This document shows, piece by piece, positions 22,822-35,189 of a stretch of DNA of 64,000 bases. The translations under genes and the position numbers were made by a program. The notes under the pieces were generated by a model, which worked only from the letters and a program-made list of their open reading frames with translations, was not told the origin of the DNA and searched no databases. Source of the DNA: Ophiura sarsii (lineage: Eukaryota; Echinodermata; Ophiuroidea; Amphilepidida; Ophiuridae); NCBI GenBank assembly GCA_035610835.1, contig CM069458.1:30653449-30717448 (forward strand). Reading direction: 5' to 3'. Each line of letters begins with the position of its first letter. The first letter of the stretch is position 1.

Positions 22822-24395
22822 TTGGAGGTATGTCGGTATTCTTTGGAACCGAAACGGAAAAGAACGAAGACAGCCGCGTGCACCGCTTTCGGAATGCTCC
22901 CGAGCATTTACGGAAAATACCGACAACCTCCAAATGTGTCCCCATGGTGGAAACAAACATTTAAGTCTTTGGAATATTCACATCAATTATTGATCCAAGA
23001 ATGCGTTTAAAACGCTCGTTTGTCATTCAGCAACGATAAATATTATGAATTTTCCCCTTCGTATTACGTTATGACAGATTGGTTGTTGAATTTAGCTCTG
23101 TACTTGGTATTGTTGGCTCTTTGGGAATTTGCTGATAACATTTAGATGCACCAAGCGCAGCACATTCAGTATCCTCAGCCACTCAACATTCGTAATCAAC
23201 CGACTCGTTGAGTGGAGGATTTCATCAATTCACCGAATGAAATGACAATATTTAACATTTCACTCATAGTAAGAATGGAGTGATAGGATTTCGTTTCTAA
23301 AACACCTGTATTGCGTCATGAAACCCTTTAGGTATTGACGTCTCAAATTTCGTCGAACTTAAGTGGTACATGTTCGTCTGAACTGTAACCCAATTTAAAT
23401 GTATTCGGAGAAATCGCGTCAAATATGATTATTCCAAATATTGGTACGCGTTTTATATAGCCTTCAACCTAATTTAAGTGCTTATTTGCCGTTAGGCGAT
23501 TTAGAAATTGCGAATCCTCTGTATTTTCAATCGAATGTAATTTGGAATTTGGTGTTTGGTAGCAAAATATGGCGCCGGCCTCAAGCATCCGTTTTCACTT
23601 CCATGACTTTTTGATATGAGGCACTTCTATATTTTATGTAATATTTACGCTGTAATAACATTTTCAATTGTTTAAGCGATTTTAGGTTTTATTATCACTG
23701 TCAATTCCAATCTATTTTCAGAGTAGGTGATGCATTAGGCACTGTCGATTTTTAACCTTTCCAATATGATATCACTGTTAAAAACAGTGTTTAGAAATCA
23801 CGGATAGTGTTAAGAAAATTAAATGTTTAGAATTTTAAACGATGTTTAGATCCTAAATACAATTTGTACAATTGTTGTGTGTTTAGATGTTTACGAGCTA
23901 AACAATTCAAGTGTTTAAATTAATGCTAAGCATTTGACTCTCTAAACACGTATATGTCCGGAATTTTCATGTAGCGTTTACAATATTTTCACATATCTTT
24001 CACGGTCTAGTTTTCATAATGACATCACAAACTACGGTATGCGAGATATTCGCCCGCATGTCATTCACAACCTTTTCACGGTATTTCCATCTGGCATTTG
24101 GCGCATTTCGGGATGTTGTAAAATGGCTTTCAATGTGGTTTGAATTGCATCGAAAAGATTCGATGTATACGTGAATGTCACATACATGACAAGATAGTAT
24201 ACGTGTAACATTGACTTTAAAATCTAAGATTATATAGAATAAATTCACAAAAGAACAAACAGGTCGCTATAATTTAAGCTAGTTTGTTCTAGTTAAATCC
24301 CAGCCAAGATTATAGTCGATTCATTCATTATCGATGATGCGAAAATCGAAATTAAACTCGGAACGTAATATTATACAAGACCTCATAGTCATATC

Positions 24396-24616
24396 ACAAA
24401 GAAGATTTTAAAGACACCACCACAATGCATTGCGTTTTTGCAAAATGCCCTTAATCTGGTCTCCAATCTGGTCTCCAATTCGTCTCAGTTCCCATAGCCA
24501 TATGCACACAATCATGGCATCATTGTGCATTCATCGTTGGAGCTCTTACATGTCTTAGCTTTAGTTGGCTGGCGTTCGCAAAATGCATTGTGGGAAGACC
24601 TTAAAATCTTCTTTGT
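24396..24616. mobile_element. MITE, CAAAGAAGATTTTAA family, short copy
   Basis: Left caaagaagattttaaagaca and right ccttaaaatcttctttg are inverted, with caatgcatt words just inside both ends. Shorter than the copy at 56566-57405 even without its insertion, so it carries an internal deletion. Confidence 0.72.
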
Positions 24617-25551
24617 AGTCACATATACACTCTACAGGGAATATATTGGATCATTAAATGGTGTTAAAATGTTCTTGTCAATCTTTAACGAGTGATTATG
24701 AAAGAACCGCAATGATCACAATACCTTATAAACATTGATTTTTGTATATAAAAGAATATAAGGATTCGGTCAAGGTTAAAATCAATATAAAAGTAGTTTG
24801 TTACGTTTTCCCGCGCAGTTGACGTCTGACATGAATTTCATTTATATGTGCTTATTTACAACAACAAAATACTTTAGATGTCTAATAAAATGCCGTGTGC
24901 ATGTTCATCTGGCTTATACTATATAAAGGTGAAGTAATTGATAGATAAATCTTAATCAATTGATTTTAATAATGAACAGAGAGGTGAAACGATGGAGTAG
25001 GCTACTAACCCTAACTTTATTCATATATGTTTTTTGTAATTGAGCAATTGATTTGATGAAAATGTTAATAGATGACAGTTCCATCAGTTGTCATTAGTCC
25101 GTTGGCATAATTCTGATTGCATCATCCGCATCATTTTGATGCCGTTACCCATGGAGGACAGTGATATTCGAGAGGCTGTATTATATATAGTCATGATGCC
25201 GTATGGGGGAGGCGTGGTGGATACGCTTAATATATAATTGACGTTAATCCGTGCCAACTGGCATGGTGGAGAGTACGAAATTTGGTAATCAGTGCAGGAT
25301 TTTTTAATATTAAGTGGTCATTCGGTGTGGGTTCACAAAAATATATATTGAATATTGAATATTGGTGTCTTTGACAGTTGAAATTGGCTTTGTAGCGAAT
25401 GATATAGCCTACCGGTTATTAACATGGCAATATTTACCCTTTTTGAGCATAATTACTATAATAATTGTAAACTATTACTATTAGTGCTCAAAATTACGCG
25501 CATTAAAAGCTAGCTTGAGTATCTGGAATTGTTCGGATTCTAACACAAAAA

Positions 25552-25599
25552 TGACCACCACTTTATTAGAGATTAAAATTTCTAAAAAGGTGGTGGTCA
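25552..25599. repeat. 19-bp-arm hairpin (tgaccaccac stem)
   Basis: Arms 25552-25570 and 25581-25599 pair with two mismatches over a 10-base loop. The paralogous hairpin at 58293-58340 pairs with only one mismatch. Confidence 0.65.
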
Positions 25600-26947
25600 A
25601 TTTCGTGTGAGCTGATTGGGTGTAGAACTTGCCCTCCAAAAGGCCGCGCCAACAGGTAATCTATTGGTAGGCACGTCATGACGAGTTTATCGCGCTGTTC
25701 CGTTTTAAATCCATACCCCTATGGAAGACATTAACAATCTTCCTATACAGAGAGTGTGAAATTCAAATGGGTAACTACTAACCTGCATAGGTGACTTCAT
25801 TTGAAATCTGCATTTCCCGTGTAGAATATTAAGGTCGTGTCTGCCATAGGACGGGTGTATGGATTTCAAATGAAATAACCCATTTGAGTCCCCCCGGTGA
25901 TGTCGTATATTGGTATTTTTTTTATTCCAGCAAAGGCAATATAAACGCGTATTCACCTGTCTACTATGATAATAATAGTCCACCAACATCATCAAATCCC
26001 TGAACCAGTTGGATGAGTCTTTTTCATGAAAGGTAAACTGTCCAAAGCTGCCTTTTATAGGATTTTCTTATCACTGTTGATCAACCTTGATTACCATAAA
26101 ATCTATAAATGATCCTTCTGTAAACTGTTAATATAGATACGCGATCTTTACATATCTGCAAAGATATACTTCTCATTAATGTTCATGTCAAGTCAACGCA
26201 GGTCAACTTATTTGAATGAAAGGTCAATAACGGGGTTAAAGGTGTTATGATTTGTGAAAGTAAATTGAGTTAGTGTTGCACATTACAGAAAGCAGCCATT
26301 TCATTCAATATATCTTCTTCTTTTTCAATCAGCTCTGTAAAAATGCACTTTAAGGTAGATGTGTGGCAATTTATGTTTGCTCTTGAGAATGAAGCAGCTG
26401 AGTGATCGGTCATGAGAAATTAAACGGGATGGAATAATGGAATACCGATCGGTTACAAAAATGAAGTCGGTCTAAAGGGCATTACGATTGACAACTCAAT
26501 ATTTAACTACGGGGAAGGGAAGGGATCACTCGATATTATGTTATGCACTACGTGCCATCAAACTATCAAATTACCCAACTGTTATCATCTAATAATATGG
26601 CGAGATAAAGTATAAATTAATTAACAAACAAAATGAGAATATTACATTTCTGCAAATAATATTTTTTTAAACACAGAAAACGACAAGACGGTGTTTCATC
26701 TTAGCCTTGAGAGTGGTATATATTACGTTAAACTCGAATATCCCTTATTATACCGATATTGCTATGAGCCCATACTCCCACTAAGACCTACCAAATATTA
26801 ATTAACAATATTGCCCATCTAATTGTTTTCTTGATTTGACCTGAAACCTTTTTGATCCTTCCGTTCAGGGAAGTGAGAGAAGAGAGCGCGCATTTTACCT
26901 TGATGTGATCTACATCGAAATTACCTAACCTTGATGTGATCTACATT

Positions 26948-27319
26948 CAGGTTACCTAACCTCAGGTCGAATTCATTTTCACCAACAGGGGAGGTAAGAT
27001 CGAGAATGGATCAATCTTAAACTATAAATTGGATATGATACTAGCTTTAGAGCGCCCTTACCTTAACAGAATAAACCGCAATATTATTGCGGTTTATTCC
27101 GTGTTAAAGCGGGATCAGAATAATATGCAACCTAAGGTTGTTTTATTGATTTTTTTCTCTACCTGAGGTTGTTTTATTGATTTTGTTCTCAACCTCAGGC
27201 TGATTTTATGCAGTATTCAACCTGAGGTTGTTTTATTGACTTTTTCCTCAACCTCAGGTTGATTAATTGCAGTATTCTATTTCAATAAATGTGAATACAA
27301 CCTGAGGTTAGGTAACCTG
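26948..27319. mobile_element. Short element with perfect 20-bp terminal inverted repeats and an internal hairpin
   Basis: CAGGTTACCTAACCTCAGGT at 26948-26967 and its exact complement at 27300-27319. Inside, acctgaggttgttttattga units recur about three times (27130-27260), and a perfect 15-bp-arm hairpin lies at 27069-27099. No transposase. It lies just past the end of the paralogous block. Confidence 0.75.
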
Positions 27320-28356
27320 GAGGTCGGAAGGTGTATGAGCATTTCCATCCCTGCATATTGATACAAATATGAAAAGTCTCGATTATTAGTTCCTCTATAA
27401 TGGGCCATGATATTTCTGTACATTTCAATGAAAATCAAGTGTTGAATTATCTGATTGCACAGTGCTTTTCTACTGCATGCTGGGATTTCATTGGAGCAAC
27501 CTCTGATGCCCAGTATTGGTTCAGTAATTCTTGAGATAGACTTAGAAAGTTGGGAAATGTTTCTGAAAAATCTTTTTCGTACATGGTAAAACTAATAATA
27601 TATCCGCGTGGAAAGTGTTAACATAATGTTACATGCTTTGAGAAGATCGCAGATATTAATGCGATATTCATAATCTACGGGATGTTTAACCCAATTTTTA
27701 TTCAACCATCAACACACGTGCTACCCAGAACTGGATTATTGTGTCGTATACATAATTATGTTATCAAATATTTACAATTTCGTGAGAAATATGATAGGGA
27801 AACTACGTATTTACACCTAAATGGACCATTGCAAACACAAATATGTGCAACCTAGAATTATAGAAGATATTGTCTGGATACATTATACAATGTTGTTATT
27901 TTTACTAAATATTTAAATTTGCTGGAAAAATATATGATATGATGCATTTGGGAGCTACTTATATGGACCACAATTTCAAAAAATAAATATGTTTGGATGA
28001 TTTATCTTGATATTAACATAGTTTGTATGCAATCGCGTAGTTTTACTGGTTAAGTCTTATAATTATGTAGAAATAGTCTTGCAGGCAGCGTGTATTTACC
28101 ATTACGCAAAGAGTGCCTTAAGCATGTTAAGCAGTTAAGGAATTTAACAACCCCTCCCTGCGAAAATAATTAAATAGACGGTCGTAAATCACGGTCGTAG
28201 ATAATGTCAAAATTGACATTATTCAAAAGCTGTAGTGATGATTGTACCTTTTTCAACTTAGTAGGTAGACCTTCAAGAAACATGCTTTTCACTCATTAAA
28301 TGAAAATTGTACATACATCGTAATAATATTTTCGCGCCTTTTTTATTCTTTACCAG
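27320..28356. other. End of intron 1
   Basis: 27500-27625 resembles the inverted end of the TTAACACTTTCCACGC MITE (ccgcgtggaaagtgttaac at about 27606). The other end is not found. The remaining ~730 bases are AT-rich with no recognised feature before the LDLa exon's acceptor. Confidence 0.5.
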
Positions 28357-28485
28357 AAGCAGACGACAGTGACGCTGCTTGTTTCCCATGCGACGATGAT
28401 TCCATATGCATTGACAGGGATCTTGCGTGTGACCAACTGTGGAATTGTCCGGACGGCAGCGACGAAAACTATCAACTTTGCTACG
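28357..28485 (+). CDS. LDL-receptor class A exon of the same receptor gene
   Basis: This exon lies inside no long open frame and was found by its motif. Seen: 129 nt between an acceptor ending taccag (28356) and a GTAAGG donor at 28486, phase 1 at both ends like the CUB exon. Translation gives a short acidic lead, then a complete LDLa module. The six cysteines are spaced C-x2-C-x5-C-x6-C-x5-C-x10-C, with the calcium-cage signature CPDGSDE near the end (about 28448-28468). Known: LDLa modules are about 40-residue calcium-dependent ligand-binding units, and a single LDLa follows the CUB domains in NETO proteins. Joining the CUB exon to this one creates a Glu codon across the 27-kb intron and keeps frame. 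The domain is intact with no missing cysteine. Confidence 0.88.
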
Positions 28486-31400
28486 GTAAGGCAGTTTCAT
28501 TCCTCTGAAAGGACGGGACATTGTATAGATTAGGTCCTAACTTGTTTCAAGTCTGTGATGAAATAGCGTGCCATAAATCGATTTTGAAGATTTCCAATGG
28601 AGTCAGCCAGCCCCATTTGAAATTAGAACTTCTTTGGAGAAGATTGTACTCCATAGGCAATAGGGGTGTATAGATTTCAAATGGAACAAACCCAATAGTA
28701 AATTTACTTGCTTTCAGATCAGTGTGCAACTGTTTATCCTTGGTGAGACGGGATTAACCTAGCACAAAATCCATCCTTAACGATAGTCCTATTCCGCTTT
28801 TTTTGATACACCCTGTATACTGTATATATGTATATATGTGCAATAAACCTGTTTATTGTCTTTCAAATTTGCGATTCCTTGCAAGAGAACGGATGACTGT
28901 TGCGTTTTACTTATTCATGTTTCTACATGCAATTCCTAACATCCTAAAGCACCGTAACAAACAGATCGGAAATTGGATTTTACTATATCTCATTCTTGAA
29001 ATGAAATATATTTTCTGTTTTACATGCAATTGGATTGATATTCAAAGCAAAACAATAAAGGGTTATCAACCGGGACTTTAATAGCGTACCATTGCGAAAG
29101 GTTGGTGGGGATAAAGAGATTCTCTATCCCTCTGTGCTGTTATATCCACCTGACAACTATTACAGTCTTTTTTGATTGATTAATTGATTATGCTCATCTG
29201 AAAGAACAATTTAAATCCCGGGATTTAAATACAGAATCTGCACCGAAACATACTCAGGGATATAATCATCTTACAATGTATCTGATTCGTCTAATGAATG
29301 ATGTATCTATCTTTATAACCAATAGGCTCGTAGATCTCATAGTATATTACCAACCATAGCACCCACAACCTGGTTAACGGATGACAACACCAACAGATTA
29401 CAGATCGGACACTTGTGTGTCGTTCAATGAATAAATACGCGCGCAGTGTTAATTGCTTGCTGAATTAGCCAGAATATATTCCATTCCAGGTCAAGTACGA
29501 CCATAATCAGTTTAAAAGTCCGAATTCAAGCCAGATGAGGATTTAGAATTAATTCAAACAATATCCCCGAGCAAATTGTAAACAAGGAGCACGGGCATTA
29601 AAACAGTGACACGGGCATAGCCTTTATTTATGTGTCTTCTTCAGACGAAAGAATATAAGTGGACGCCTTTAATCTTACAAATCTTGTTTTCCTTCTCAAA
29701 ACGTCTTCCGAGTGTGTAAGATTATTGTTAACATACATGCTACATAAATAGAGATATCTTGCAGGCTCTCAAAGTCAATTGAGATCGTCTTTTTGTTCTA
29801 CATAGACCATCGCGGACGTTTTTTGCGTAAAACCCCGGTTTGAAGTGGCAGTTCTATTAAGTGAATACTCTTCCTCGAGTCTTATATAATTTTGAGTCAA
29901 TTTTACGTTAGTACTCATAAAATCATAATGCATGGGTGTGTGTAGATAGAAGAAATTGTCACTCGAGCAATTCGGCACTATTAATATCAGATGTTAAGTC
30001 AAATTAACGTTCATCCATAGTCAAATTGATATAATACCGCATATTTGCAATTTGTAATCCAATATTCTTCAGTGGAATAAGATAAATGTTAGCTTCCAAG
30101 GGCAACTCCTTCAAATAAATGTCAATTTTCTGGATATAGGCTTCCCAAATTCCCGCCGCACTCATTATTATCGTCAGCGCTGCTAATCTCATCGCTTGTG
30201 CAACTATTGGAGGATTTAAAGTCCCGATGCGTTCGGAATCCTTGAAAATAGATATCTATAGGGGGAAAGAGAGTAGTCAGAGAGATGTTGGTTGAGAAAA
30301 TGTAGTTTTTATGTAATATCTCATTTTTATGTCAAATATGTTTATACCTCTTTCAATATTGCATTTACTTAGGGTTTTTGTGAAGAACTTTCATTAATTT
30401 GTGAAAATAGTAGGCCTACCATTATCATAGTTATTTAAACATTTTCCGCATATCAATGGAAAGCTGATGTGTTCATCTTTCTAATGATAACAAATTTGTA
30501 GCATGTACTTGTTACAGTGCGTAAGCCACTCATTTGAGAATATAAAGATGTCTCAATCTGAATGTGCCGAAATCGCCACTTTTTTGTCCTCAAAATCAAA
30601 AGAGCATCTCTTTTTACTGAAGTTGTCAATGTATAACACTTCATTAACAGACGGCGGGGTTTTTCTTCTGAGCATACAAAACTGGTGAATTTGGCTCATT
30701 GGGATCGAGACCTCACCACATTCTCAAGCAAGCGGTTAAGCACTGAAACAAGTGATTGCTACAAATGAAGTGTCGTTGGAAAACTGAACGCATCGACTTA
30801 CCATTGATAAGTGAATATGTATATGTCACGAAATAGTTGACAAATTGAAGACAAAAAATCCGAACTTTTTGAGGCGTTCATAATCACGAGAATTATAGAA
30901 GATAAAGTATGATAAAAATGAACCGTTCATCGAATACTTTAAGGTCAAGTTTATGAGCAAGAAAAGTATCGATTTGGTTAGATAGCAATAATTGATGTCA
31001 AGCTGAATCTTATGTATGCTAGAATATTTACACAGGAAGAATTTAATCAATGAATTTCTAGTACAGGGATATGTGCGCCAAGTCATTTGAAGCTATGTGT
31101 GTTTCGGACCAGTATTCAGCCTTATCATGAAATAACTCATCAATAAGTCATCAATAAATAATCACGCTCGTTGCTTGAATAGTAATTAGTATGCACACAT
31201 TATCCATTGTGCGTGTGGATTCGAGTTTAGCTCTATAAAAACACCGAGTATAAAAGTTATGTACGCTCGTACAATTATCACACATAAGTTAAATCAATCG
31301 GAAACGGTGAATGTATGTGATAATTTAATATGTTGAAATTGTTAGAAGTATTTACACTTTCACCGTGCCATCTCGATTTTAACGTTAGTTTTGTGTCACA

Positions 31401-31679
31401 ACAGCCACTACAAGGGTCATGCTGTTGTCGCAAGAGACTACCAATGCCAAAACTAATCACCGCTCTTTTCAAACATGTCATGTAATACAGGTGCTATAAA
31501 ACACACACAGTATCAGTTCTTAACGACATTTCAATAGAGATTATTATCCCTGTACTAGAAAATCTTTGATTTAATGCATGAAAAACATCTTTATTTCGTC
31601 TAATCATGACCGTTGTATTTCGCGTATATCATGTATATCTTGGGTTCTCCTGGGTATGCATTATGAAGACTCAGACGCG

Positions 31680-31723
<44 letters not shown>

Positions 31724-31970
31724 CTGCAACTGAAAGTAAATTTCACCGAGGCCATATTTGAGTTTTAGTTCATCTGTTGTATAATTTCCAACTTATTCTT
31801 TGATAAATTGAAAGGATAAAAGATTAGGACGATCCCTAACCTGATGGAGTATATGTGTTGCGTTCTTCACTTGCACAATGATTCATTGATTGACAATACT
31901 TAACTATTTGGTACAGACAATAACCATACCTCTACCTTCAATTGGCTTATTTAGTGCAAGATGAAGCATA
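28486..31970. other. First part of intron 2
   Basis: No gene recognised. tgatacaccctgta at about 28803 is the inner-to-outer right end of a CAGGGTGTATCA-type mariner-like repeat whose left end I cannot place. A 41-G tract lies at 31682-31722. Short frames (for example 28803-29081, 29775-29978, 30826-31086) show no family signature. Confidence 0.55.
31682..31722. repeat. Poly(G) tract, 41 bases
   Basis: The longest homopolymer in the window, in intron 2. Confidence 0.95.
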
Positions 31971-33018
31971 CAGGGTGTCCAAAAAAATACAATGTGACTG
32001 TAGGTGATTGTAACTTCCTAAATAACCCTATCAAAAATTAAATATGCCTCGTTCCAATTCCCTGTTCAGGCCCACAACAGGCCCACAGCAAGCCCAGCAC
32101 CGTTCCTGATGACCATTGCTCTGGACATCGAGTTTTCCTCCGTCAGAAGTAATTTCAATAGAATTGTGAGGCAAAACTCTGCGCACTCTGTCATCTCCGC
32201 CCAGAGAACCCTCTGGAAATATCCACTATCAATCAATATCTCTGGCATGTTCTTATAATTGGCCAATTACACACAACAAAGAAACCACTTCAAAGCGATG
32301 ACTCAATGTTATCAATACCAGTTGTGTGTGTGATTACAGGGAAAGTACCCCAAAGATAATCACAATCATTGATTGAAGAAACTCTTTCTCAAAAATATTA
32401 TCTCCGGGTTTCATGTTACGCACTGGACAGAGCTTTGTACTGAAAGCCCAGCAGGAGCTCAGGGAATTGGAACGTCATAACAAAAGAAACTCAGGCAACT
32501 CAGGCACCGGAGCTCTGGACAGCTCTGGACAGAGTTTCTCTCAGGAATCTCCGGAGTAATGACGGAGTAATAATGAGCTACCAACAATAAGGCTGGTAGC
32601 TCTGTATTACTCCGTCATAGCGGAGCGGGACAGGACGAGAGCCTAATTGATATGCCGGAGATTCCTGAGAGAAACTCTGTCCAGAGCTGTCCAGAGCTCC
32701 GGTGCCTGAGTTGCCTGAGTTTCTTTTGTTATGACGTTCCAATTCCTTGAGCTCCCTGTGCTGGGCTTGTGCTGGGCTTGTGCAGGCTCAGTGCTGGAAC
32801 TATTGTTCTCAACTCAGTACAGAGCTCTGTCCAGTGCTGAAAATGAAACCTGGAGATAATATTTTTGATAGGGTAAAGTATCGGAATGGAACATTCAAAC
32901 GGAAAATAAAACATTTCTCCGTAATTACTGAACCGAATCAAATGCGGTTTACCTCATAGCAAACCAACTAGACTTTACGATCACCTAAAGTCACGTTGTA
33001 ATTGTTTAAGGGACACTA
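31971..33018. mobile_element. Mariner-like ended element enclosing a giant hairpin
   Basis: The left end cagggtgtcc follows TA. The right end is a decayed complement (gggacactata, about 33010-33020), with caatgtgact-type and taggtgat-type words inside both ends. The interior is a multi-level inverted repeat. The core arms at 32455-32554 and 32655-32754 match at 99 of 100 positions by eye. An inner stem lies at 32559-32582/32595-32618, and looser outer arms run from about 32391 to 32867. Frames inside it are palindrome by-products. No transposase. Confidence 0.72.
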
Positions 33019-33778
33019 TATACAACAGATGTACGGACCAAGATATTGCCTCTTCACCCCCTAATAAGTTACCAATGGTATCAACATTTGTAGATTAAGT
33101 AAGGCAGCTTCATTTCCCCTATTACCCGGACTTATGTTTTAATGTTTTGTTTGATGCTTGATGCTTTGTTTGTTTACAAGGGTCAAACCACCTATCCTAC
33201 TGTTCAACAAACAGACGCAGCCCGTATTACGTTCTTTTAATTTATACCGTGTGTCAGGAGCTATAAACGTGAATACTCGACAGTGACATGTTACTATAGT
33301 TTGATCAGTTCCAAATTGGCAATGCCTTCTTACAGCAGCGATTTGCGAATGAGTACAGAAGGCACTGTACATCATAAGCGGGACGCGTGCGCGGCCAAAA
33401 CTGCTTCCGTGTATCCATAATTTGGAGCGTACGCTTGGATTACTTTTGCGCAAGGAGAGATTAAAACAGAATATTTCTCGCCAATTTAAAACTGATTAAA
33501 CTATGTATTTATGCAATATGATATGTAGGTACATCTTACGGTGTCGGTAAGGAAGAACTATTTAACAGGGAAAGCATTCTACGCAGAAATTCACATTGCT
33601 GCGGGCGTAGCATGATTAACCAAAGACGGTGTTCCGCTCGGCTGTATTTCGCTCAAATGAGTTTGAAGTCATTTCTGATAAAAAATAGAAATTTGATTGA
33701 TGATAGACCTATTGATATTTTGATATTGGAAATCAAGAGCGCTTCCATAGACAACACACACAATGTTATGATGAGATA
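33019..33778. other. Intron 2, no recognised feature
   Basis: The minus-strand frame at 33139-33453 (104 codons) has no recognisable motif and no supporting splice structure. Nothing else stands out. Confidence 0.5.
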
Positions 33779-34386
33779 CAGGGTGTCCCAATAATATATA
33801 GCTGGCATTTATTTGGCTATAAATACCATTTATATTGGTGCTTGTGATTATAACTTTCTTAGACATTTTAAATTTTGAAGTAGTAATTCTTGAAAGTCTC
33901 GTAAAAAATGGTAGATTCCAAATTTTACCGAAATTATCTCTTTTGAAAAGCTATAAAACCACTATATCATGTTCGGCACAAATTAATGTGTGTTGAAATA
34001 ATAGGCTATGCAGATAAGCTGCTGTTTCCTGATTCACTTTTCTCTGAAAGTTGATCTCTAAAAGTTGATTATTATCAACTGTTTGTGATGTTAACAAGGC
34101 AATATTTTCATGGTTTAAAGGAATTGTTCAGCTTGAGTGACTTTTCCCATCCTCTCTTTGGCGGATGAACAGTGCAATGGTGTCTGGTTGTATCATTCGA
34201 ATTGTGCTGCGCTGAAAGTGAAAACAGGTTTTCCTCGATTTCAATAAAAACTCATACCACAATTGACAGATTACATGTAGGTAACATGCTAATCGTTATA
34301 TTGCACGTATTCGATTTAGATTAAATTGTTGCTTTTATATTTTTATATCTTTTAAACACGATATAAATCCTTGGACACCCTTTGTT
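33779..34386. mobile_element. Probable mariner-like MITE (CAGGGTGTCCC end)
   Basis: cagggtgtcccaataatata follows TA at 33777-33778. A decayed complement (ttggacacccttt) is near 34372-34384. 33850-34165 is related to 2410-2720. The right boundary is uncertain. Confidence 0.48.
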
Positions 34387-35189
34387 TTCATAATCTACTA
34401 AAATAGATGTATGTGGATTGTAATTGATTTGGAATTTGATGTGTCGATGTCATATGTATTCGTGTTTTTATTCCCCGATGATTGATATATGAGTCCTGTC
34501 TGCTTTTGAATGACTAATCATGCTACTTGAGTCTGAAATTCAGTAACTAAACATGTATTAATGACATTATTAGCCTCTATTTATGTCATTGTCATAGTGG
34601 TTGCGGTTTTGTCAATGCCTTATTCTCTGATCTTCATAATCAAAAAGGTCAAGTATATTCAATTGTTCTTGATAAAGTTCATCAGGACTGTTATAATAAG
34701 ATGATTGATGAAATTCAGTATATCTAGACCAAGGAAAACCACTTACGGACGTTTCGGAAACAAGCCGTTTCCTTTATCAACACTTGCTGTGGAGTGATGA
34801 CGATCTGCTGTTTACAACACGTGATATTGGTTGCTTAGTTACAGTGATGCTGGATGATTTATCCGCAATCGATACAAACGCTGGATCAAAGAGGCAATCG
34901 CTATTAGGAAGCAGGGCAAGACAATGAACAGAGACGAGGGGCAATACAATCTGAGTCACGTGTTTGACGATCTACTGACTGGATTCTACACTCTCTTGTG
35001 AGGCAGTCTTTTTCCGGTGGGGCGGAATTGTAGGTATAACAAATGGTCAAATGTCGTGGCCCATCGATTAGGACGCTTATAAACTTAGCGGTAACTGTTC
35101 GCGAGTAGGAGAAACAGGGAGGACAATTATGAACAATTCCTTTAAAACATGAAAGTTAGCGGTAATTACCGTTAAGTTCACTTCGCGAT
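34387..35189. other. Intron 2 between elements
   Basis: No gene. The last part (about 35042-35140) is the left portion of the MITE that the LINE interrupts. The rest shows nothing recognisable. Confidence 0.5.

Larger units (their letters stand above)
19996..26833. repeat. Long intronic block, paralogue of 49480-59863
   Basis: Colinear with the downstream block at about 49480-59863 for nearly its whole length, apart from insertions. Its start also matches about 14474-17040. No gene: short frames inside (for example 21536-21745, 24000-24248) also occur with breaks in the paralogue. It includes a 37-G tract (22784-22820), whose six-frame poly-Pro/poly-Gly frames are artefacts. Homology ends at about 26833. 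Confidence 0.85.

Noticed and set aside
22719..23010. Poly-proline and poly-glycine proteins on both strands
   Set aside because: Created by the 37-G tract; the matching region of the paralogue has no such frame.
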